Assembly (NCBI GenBank): GCA_022453515.1
Contig: JAJNNY010000011.1
Coordinates: forward strand, 434,001-498,000
Length of the DNA: 64,000 nt
DNA from: Astrocystis sublimbata
Lineage: Eukaryota > Ascomycota > Sordariomycetes > Xylariales > Xylariaceae
Direction of reading: 5' to 3'
Below, piece after piece: positions 57,555 to 64,000 of this stretch (its first letter is position 1; every line of letters begins with the position of its first letter). Both the position numbers and the translations under genes were made by a program. The notes under the pieces were generated by a model that was given only the letters and a program-made list of their open reading frames with translations, was not told the DNA's origin and did no database searches.

Positions 57555-58799
57555 TTGCTGAAGTAGGCTAATCGGTTGTGGGAGGTCTGTTTACCCGAGT
57601 GAGCCCACTAAGTAAAAGTCAAATGCAGGGGCCTTGTGCGGCACAGCCTGGGGCATGAAAGACTCGAAAAGACCATACGGACGGGCCGAACATGGGCTCG
57701 CGCTGGTTCTGCATGAGTAAGTGTGTCTACGTAATTAGGAGGTCGGGGCCTAGAGCATGAATCATGAATCGCTGGTGATTATCGAGTACTCGTGATTGTC
57801 ATTTTACAACAAAGCTGCGTGTTAAGCAACTGAAATCCTTCAAGTATTTCACTCAAATTCCGGGGTATCGCCCAAGTGTTCGATGGTGTCGTCTGCCGTG
57901 GATATAGTTGATATTTAGTGTTATCTGACGTGATATTCCGTGAGTGAAAATGATCGTACTGCACTTGGTTGATACTGTAGAATTCGGTCCCGAATCTTTG
58001 GATCAGACTAATCGGACTCAACTTGACCCTGTAGTCCGTTGATTGGCGAGCTATAAGTACTTAAACTTAAGTAGTCAGATGCGAGGGTTCCAACTTCCAA
58101 GACAAGGGCCAACCCCTTTTCCCAAGTCTGACCGCATATCCCTCCGCCACACCTTACTGCATTAAGCAGTGATCCCTAGGCCAGTTATTTTAAATATGAA
58201 GTGAAGTATTTAATTCTAAGTTAAACTAGAAAATAAATATTAGAACCTGCCTTAGGATTAAATTTACTAGCTAAGGTAAGGTTCATGTTACTTAAGTATC
58301 AGGTATCTTAGAGTTATCAACTTACGTGAATGTTTTCTTAGGCAACGTGACTTAGAGTTAGGTAGCTGTTGTGGTTATAATGACCCAATGTGGATTAGAC
58401 ATGTGGAGGGATGTGCTTGTAGACTTTGAGGGGTTAGACTTCCTCCGGCTTTCGCAATCACTTCTCAAGCTTATATAGTAGATAATTCAATAGAATACAA
58501 CCTTGCTGCGCGTAAACATCTGACGGAGCAAGTACATGTAGCTTACAGCATGGTTTACACAAGGGATTGAATTTTTTAGGTCCTTGCATAATTGTAGTAC
58601 TTTTAAAAACGTGGCACTTGCTTGGCACTGTCAGCATGGTCGTGTCATTCGAGAAGTTCATGCAGAGGTGGGAAACTTCCTCGCGTCTTTGTATCCAATA
58701 CGATGTAATTATATCCAACAAACATTTTGAGACACGAAGTATAGTTATACGCTTCTAAGTCTGCTTAATGGTGCCAATGATTACTTAGTAGCAATCACA
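57555..58799. other. AT-rich intergenic region
   Basis: 1.2 kb, strongly AT-rich at 58.18-58.36 kb. No gene seen. Confidence 0.4.
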
Positions 58800-58963
58800 T
58801 TATATTATAGTCCCGAGTCGAACTCGGTTGACAACATCTGATTCCCATGCGTACGTGGTAATAGTATGATTTCAATCTGAAGCTTGAACAACGTGGTTTT
58901 GGCGACTCGCCACGTAGCCGTGGTAGGATGGTTACATCCCGGCGGCAGCTTAATTGCGTCTTG

Positions 58964-59022
58964 AAGGACTGCCGGGGGGCCGGCCGGGGAGACCGGCATG
59001 TGACCGCCGGCCGCGGCTCAAA
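58964..59022. other. Short GC-rich island in AT-rich DNA
   Basis: About 60 bp of G/C-dominated sequence with GGCCGGCCGGGG and CCGCCGGCCGCGGC runs stands out from its flanks. No gene is supported. Confidence 0.5.
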
Positions 59023-59057
59023 CGCCATTCGATTCAACCACACTTTATTTGGCACTA

Positions 59058-59083
59058 TCCCCATACGATTAGACGTATGGGGA
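59058..59083. other. Perfect 10-bp stem hairpin
   Basis: TCCCCATACG and CGTATGGGGA are exact inverted repeats around a 6-nt loop ATTAGA. It lies between the GC island and the P450 gene, far (about 450 bp) from the P450 stop codon. It is not obviously a terminator. Confidence 0.7.
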
Positions 59084-59534
59084 GTTCCATTCTTAAGCGG
59101 GAGCGTCCATGGGCCACTGCCCGTGCGAGTCTTGGTATTTCTCCTTGGCTGGCAGGAGAGTGCGAGGGATCTATTGTAAACAACAGGGCTTCGATGTCGC
59201 TTAGAACTGTCAAGCACCTAGGAACAAGACTAGCACGTCATACGAAATAAATGTCCGCTGTTCGCAATATGATAGTGATGTGGGCCTGGGAGCGGACATG
59301 TATTCGTCCTGTTGCGGGGGACTAGGTATCGTGCCAAGACATGCGAAGACTAGGATTGGGAAACAAGGGCGGAAGCACGCAGGGGTGATAATGATATGTT
59401 CAATATGAACAAACACCAGGTAGTTTTATTAACAGTACAGGAAAAGATCTCTACAAATTGAGAGACTAACATTGAGTAGACGCGTAGGAAAGTTCGTAGT
59501 CTTGTGTGTGTACGTGTGCTAAACAATATCGGAC

Positions 59535-61399
59535 CTATTGTTTCCCAAGATCCTTTAGTACGACCGGGAGTGGTTTGCGGTCCCAGATCACATAGGCGTT
59601 TTGATCTCTCCAGCTGTCGTCGATGTCACCGACGCAATCGAAGTTGAAGACAAGCTTGGCGAGCAACAGACGCATCTCATGCCAAGCCACTATTGTGTTT
59701 TGTGTTAGTTATTGTATGTAACCCCAGCAACGTTTCGCAAAACGGGAACCGCTCACTGTTCATGCCCAGGCAGTTCCTTGGCCCATATCCAAATGGCTGG
59801 TGCGCTTCTCGCTCGTCATCCTTGTACTCTGGGTCTCCGAGCCAGCGTTCCGGCACGAAAGCGTCAGGATTCCTATCTCGTGCAGATTAGAAGCCAATTC
59901 CACTTGCAATAAAGCGTCGGGCTTGTCTTTCTGCTTAGAGGCATTGATGGGTATGGGAGGGATGGACTGACTTGAAGTTCAATGGAGAGCGGTATGTAGC
60001 AGTTTGGTACACCCAGACCTCAGTTCCTGCAGGAACGAACTTGCCCGAAATAACGGCTCCCTCGGGCGCAACTTCACGTGGAATAGCCGTTGGAACAGGC
60101 GGGTATACTCGCAAGCCTTCTTTGATACCTGGAGACTCGAACATTAGTCTGGAAATCATACATTGCCCTCGCTCGAACCGTGACATGGAGCATGCGATCA
60201 TGACGTACAAGCGTTCAGGTACTCCATTCGTGTAAGCGCTTCGAAAGTGATGTCAGCGTTACATTTGAAGGTATCGCGGACCTCCGATTTCAGAATCTCG
60301 AATTTTTCCGGGCTTTTTAGCAGGTAGTATGTGAGACCGGTGAGCAAAGAGGCTATGCCACAATTATTAGCCGTTACATTTCGTTGCTCGCGAATTCGAG
60401 TGTACTTCGTGAGCAGATTGACTTACCTGTAGTTTCGGAGCCAGCAGTCATGAACAGTTCTGCGTTGTTGTTCTTCTCGTTCATAGTGAGCGCATCAGAT
60501 TCTTCCACAAGATTCCACAAGTCAGGTTTGCTTGACCCTTCCTTCAGACGTTTCTCGACGCGGGTAACGGTGTGGTCGAAGTGACCTAGACGAAGCTGCC
60601 TGACCTTGTTGGGTTCGAAGTACGTCCATAACATCTCGGTGACCCAGTAGTATCGGATGAATTGGATAACGGGCAGAACCTAGTAGCGCTGTTAGCCACC
60701 GTCGTGCAGGATGGGTCAGATTCTTTCGCTTACCAGCACCACGTTGAACACAGTTGAAAGCCATTCGGAATACGCGTCGTTCTTGAGCAGGCCAAGCGAC
60801 TCTCCAAAAGCGAATTCTGCCATCACATCAAACGTGGTGAAGTTGAGCAGCTCGGCCATGTTGACATTGACCTTTTTACGGCCCCTTTCGATCATCATGT
60901 TCGCATAGTATTGAAACATAGGCTCTTGTTTCCTTAACGACTGCTCGGCAAAAGCTGGTGCCAAAGTACGTCGGACCTTAGCATGGCGTTCCGGGCTCAC
61001 AATGGTGATGATGTTCGGATCCCCGTTGGCGGAGGGCGGATGATATGACTGCGTTTTGCCATTCTCTCTCCTGTTCTTTGGCGCATAGATGTCTTTCCAA
61101 GCTTGAGCATCAGTGAAGCTGATATCATTGGGCCCGAATCGAATTGTCGGGCCGTATTTTTGATGCTGTTCATGCATCCAGTGGGGTTGCCTCCCCCGAA
61201 TAGTGGCAATCCAATATGGTAATCGGCTCAGCTTTTGTAACGTACCGCCTGGGTAGTCTTTCAGAGGATGAAGGTATATAGCATAGATTGGGTACGCGAC
61301 AATGTAAAGAACAACCCAACTCAAGAGAAGCACGCCTATCGCACTTCCTCGTGAAGCAGTCTCTTGGACACTGCCAAAGGCATCCTGAGTCGACGCCAT
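59535..61399 (-). CDS. Cytochrome P450 monooxygenase
   Basis: A microsomal-type fungal P450, with an N-terminal membrane anchor ([20 protein letters not shown]) followed by a Pro-rich hinge. Six exons with matching phases: 61399-60734, 60679-60427, 60352-60209, 60128-59972, 59872-59757 and 59689-59535, giving 496 residues. The I-helix oxygen-binding motif AGSETT is at 301-306. The K-helix ExxR is Glu358/Arg361 in [15 protein letters not shown] lies in the meander. The heme-binding loop [11 protein letters not shown] has its Cys at about 441. All key residues are present, so it should be active. It resembles the isotrichodermin C-15 hydroxylase (CYP65-like) group in HPLKDYPGG and [18 protein letters not shown] blocks, but the substrate is unknown. 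No backbone synthase is nearby. It is divergent from the next gene across 880 bp. Confidence 0.94.
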
Positions 61400-62280
61400 A
61401 GTGAATTCGTCGATTACTTCAATGTGGAAGAGTTGAAGTGTGTGTCGGTGTAACGTAAAGCTACCTAGGATATCATTCCTTTTTTAACACAGTCAGTGCG
61501 AATGCCGCAGGCTAGAATGCCTATCGACGTGCCGTTATTGCGAACCTGGTGATAATGGAGATAATGGGGTTATCCATGGAGTTACTAGACTCCATCCACT
61601 ATCACATGGAATTTTGGTGATCGCTTATCGTAGCTCCCAAACTAGAGGTGGTCAAGATCCGGGCACAGGCGGCGTGAAATAACAGGACCGACATGAAGCT
61701 TGATCCATGAAGCTTGGCCTCCATGATGCCCTTGTTGATGGACCTGGCGAGACGCCGGGGTACCGAGGGTACTACCCCAGCCTCCACTTTACTGCAACAT
61801 GAAATGAACCTATAACACACAACTTAATCCAGATACAGTCTCATTGCCTTGCCATCTTCTCGAAAAGGCTAGCGAATTAGTCATCGTTCTCTCAATGAAG
61901 ATGCAGGCTCGTGCAGGCAATGAAGCGCGAGATTTGCGAGTCGCCCCCTCACGAACACCCATGCCCATAGTTCTCAAAATGCAAAGATCACCATAGTATC
62001 GCAGCTGACCCACAGGTAAGGATATCTTTCAAGGCCTGCTCAGGAGGCGAGTACGGCACCACGGAGCCGGTAGGTTCACCATGTGGCCTATCTCATAACT
62101 CGTACCTAGTCAGCGTTCGTCCGAAACATCTTTCGATTAACATAACGCCGGGTCTTGCGTTTTCCGCATTTACTACTCCATCATCACATGTTGTTTCTGT
62201 TATAATTCATGCTCGCTGTGGAGGCTGAGAACTAGCTTTCTAATTTTGGTTATTGGGCGGTTCATATTCCTTCTTTCACC
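61400..62280. promoter_or_regulatory. Shared divergent promoter region of P450 and rhodopsin-like genes
   Basis: 881 bp lies between two divergent start codons. No specific operator was identified. Short frames here are not supported. Confidence 0.4.
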
Positions 62281-63746
62281 ATGTGGACGCCGGATGAGGG
62301 TACCCCGAAGACGATGACTATCATCATCATCGTCTTCCTGGTGCTCAACTCCGTTAGCGTAGCATTGCGATGCTTTGTACGAGCTCACATGAATAATGCA
62401 TTCAGCTATGATGACTGGGCTATGATAGCTAGTTTGGTAAGTTCCTCATTCATCTGGCAAGAAATATTTTGGATACTGGTGGCTGCTGTCCGAGATACTA
62501 ACTCCAAAAAGATAGGGTTTTATGGGATGTCTGCAACGATTTTATCGGCTCTGATTCATGGATACGCCGCCACGGGATTACCACAACCTACCTATGACCC
62601 ATTAAGGGCTGCTCAGGTCAGTCACTTCACTGCGCCGAAACTAAGAACAGGCAGCTGACCGTGTACCGGGAGTCACATAGTCGATTTTTGCTTTTCAATT
62701 GGTCTATATCGTTTCCGCCTATCTGTGTAAGGTCAGTGTGGCCTTGGTTTTGCTTCGAATATCGGCGGCGGACAAAAAGAGCCTCATTCGAAAGCTCCTC
62801 TTCGGATGCATGGCCATCGTCACCGCCTTTGCGATTGCAACCTTCATTGTTATCGTGGGACAATGTCGTCCTGTCAGTCTTAACTGGGGAGTGGGCGAGG
62901 GCGAATGCATCCCGACTTTTATTTTTACCAACATTGCCTATGCTTTCTCGGCTTCTGATATCGCAAGCAACTGGTTTTTCGCAGTAGGTCTTCACCACTC
63001 CATAAAGGGAGAGGAGTCGTTTCGTCTTCTCGTAGCTTCAATACGGCCCAAGGCTGACACTTCAAATCAACAGACCCTGCCGATCTTTTTGCTGTGGAAC
63101 GTTCAGCTTAGCTTTCGCGTTAAACTTTCGGTAGTCCTGCTTCTGGGATTCTCCTTCACGTAAGCACACACCAGTCTCTCGAAAAGCCAAACCATGTCAC
63201 TAAATATAATTTCGATCGAACAGAAGCAGTATTGCCACCGTTGTGCGTCTGAAGTACGTCGTTGATTTCACCACTATAAGTGCAACTCCGACGGATCCGA
63301 AGCTTGCGTTCATCTTACTGGATGCCACTATTTGGTGAGTTAACAACAACTATCCTTTTGGACCATTATATCTCGCAACCCACACGCTACAGCTTCTAAT
63401 ACCGCCATCTAGGTCCGTCCTCGAAATCGGCTTAGCGATCTTCGCCGCAAGTCTCAGTGCCCTGCGGCCCCTCCTCAAATTCATCACGGGACGCGGCGAC
63501 TCAAGTGCCGGCAAGAGCAACAGCGCATGGTCGAAGGCCCTATCCCGCTCCAAGAAGAACACTGCCATTCAACTTGACGAAATGCCCGACAACCGTTTCC
63601 CTAACGATGGCAACGATACCCAGTTCCCAGATAACGGAAGCTCGGATTTCATCTTGCATACTGGGGACGACCAGTTCCGAGCCGCTCGCGACGATAATGT
63701 CATCTACAAGACCACGAAGGTGGAAATCAGGCACCAAGCACGATGA
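62281..63746 (+). CDS. Pth11/rhodopsin-like seven-helix membrane protein
   Basis: Second member of the fungal rhodopsin-like integral membrane family in this window; a candidate receptor with unknown ligand. Six exons: 62281-62436, 62512-62616, 62681-62983, 63074-63159, 63224-63334 and 63413-63746, giving 364 residues. Hallmarks: SYDDWAMIASL after helix 1, YLCKVSVALVLLRI in helix 3, FIVIVGQCRPVSLNW, SASDIASNWFFA joined to LPIFLLWNVQLSFRVKLSV, SIATVVRLKYVVDF, and IWSVLEIGLAIFAASLSALRPLL. A polar acidic tail follows. Introns 1 (75 nt) and 3 (90 nt) are multiples of three without stops, so single-frame calling would retain them. The intron 1 acceptor (AAAAG) is weak, though a good CTAAC branch point precedes it. 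There is no CFEM domain. Confidence 0.85.
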
Positions 63747-63929
63747 GAAAAAACAAGGGGAAAGGAATCAAGCTTGAACGGAACGACCCAGTTTATGTAT
63801 ATGAACCACTGTGTATATGCCTCAAAAATATGTCTACTTCGCCACGCACAGGTGCCACACGACTAATTACTGTACAAAAGTTTTCTATGTAATGATTATT
63901 GGAGAACCTTGAATTGTTCTGCCGCTTGC
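63747..63929. other. 3' flank
   Basis: Short convergent gap; nothing seen. Confidence 0.4.
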
Positions 63930-64000
63930 CTATCTAAGTTGCTGGCGGTAGGCAATCTCGAGCACCTGGGCAACCCACTTTCCTTTGGCAAACACGAAAT
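63930..64000 (-). CDS. Probable 3' end of a gene running off the window
   Basis: On the minus strand the last 71 bases encode FVFAKGKWVAQVLEIAYRQQ and two more residues, then TAG at 63932-63930. The stretch is protein-like (an amphipathic helix ending in QQLR) and convergent with the previous gene, but it is too short to identify. It could also be a chance frame. Confidence 0.4.
   Translation of the reverse strand, partial: FVFAKGKWVAQVLEIAYRQQLR

Noticed and set aside
58806..58840. Possible tRNA 3' half on the minus strand (hairpin around TTCGA)
   Set aside because: The loop inside CCGAG/CTCGG is only 5 nt, and no D arm, anticodon arm or acceptor partner can be found.
59535..63746. Secondary-metabolite gene cluster around the P450
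   Set aside because: There is no polyketide synthase, peptide synthetase, terpene synthase or cluster transporter nearby; only a divergent membrane protein.

Overview
This window is nuclear DNA from a filamentous ascomycete (Pezizomycotina, most likely a Sordariomycete). Coding regions are split by short introns, mostly 49-107 bp, with GTRNGT donors, CTAAC/CTGAC-like branch points and YAG acceptors. The gene families are typical of filamentous fungi: Zn2Cys6 regulators, Pth11/rhodopsin-like seven-helix proteins, a HET protein, a GH17 BtgC-like glucanase and a fungal cytochrome P450. Intergenic DNA carries many TAGGTA/TACCTA motifs. I cannot name a species. Exon boundaries were worked out by hand from frame, phase, splice signals and remembered family sequences; no search was run.

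Left part (1-24.9 kb), mostly housekeeping and regulation: the 3' end of an unknown gene (+); V-ATPase subunit E (-); a NIPA-like Mg2+ transporter (+); the SUB2/UAP56 mRNA-export helicase (-); the RNase P subunit Rpr2/Rpp21 (+); a Pth11/rhodopsin-like membrane protein (-); the very-long-chain 3-hydroxyacyl-CoA dehydratase PHS1 (-); a Zn2Cys6 transcription factor with a frameshift in its fourth exon (+); and a C2H2 zinc-finger protein with Gln/His-rich tails (+).

Middle (24.9-36.9 kb): a gene-poor stretch of about 12 kb, rich in microsatellites. The only supported gene is an initiator-type tRNA-Met at about 34.1 kb.

Right part (36.9-64 kb): a flavohemoglobin (+); a Thr-rich hypothetical protein (+); a BtgC-like GH17 membrane glucanase (-); two small hydrophilic proteins of unknown function (+); a small basic protein (+); a HET-domain protein (-); a CYP monooxygenase (-) divergent from a second rhodopsin-like membrane protein (+); and the probable 3' end of one more gene (-) at the right edge. 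The 48-59 kb part looks accessory. It holds three solo LTRs of one retrotransposon family, each with an intact 5-bp target-site duplication, a perfect 141-bp tandem repeat, and coding-like remnants.

I see no operon-like or metabolic gene cluster and no convincing wholly new system. The observations most worth checking are the frameshifted regulator, the solo-LTR family, four stop-free in-frame introns that will mislead gene callers, a GC-AG intron and a 687-bp first intron in SUB2, the flavohemoglobin's unusual reductase domain, and triple dileucine signals in the Mg2+ transporter.
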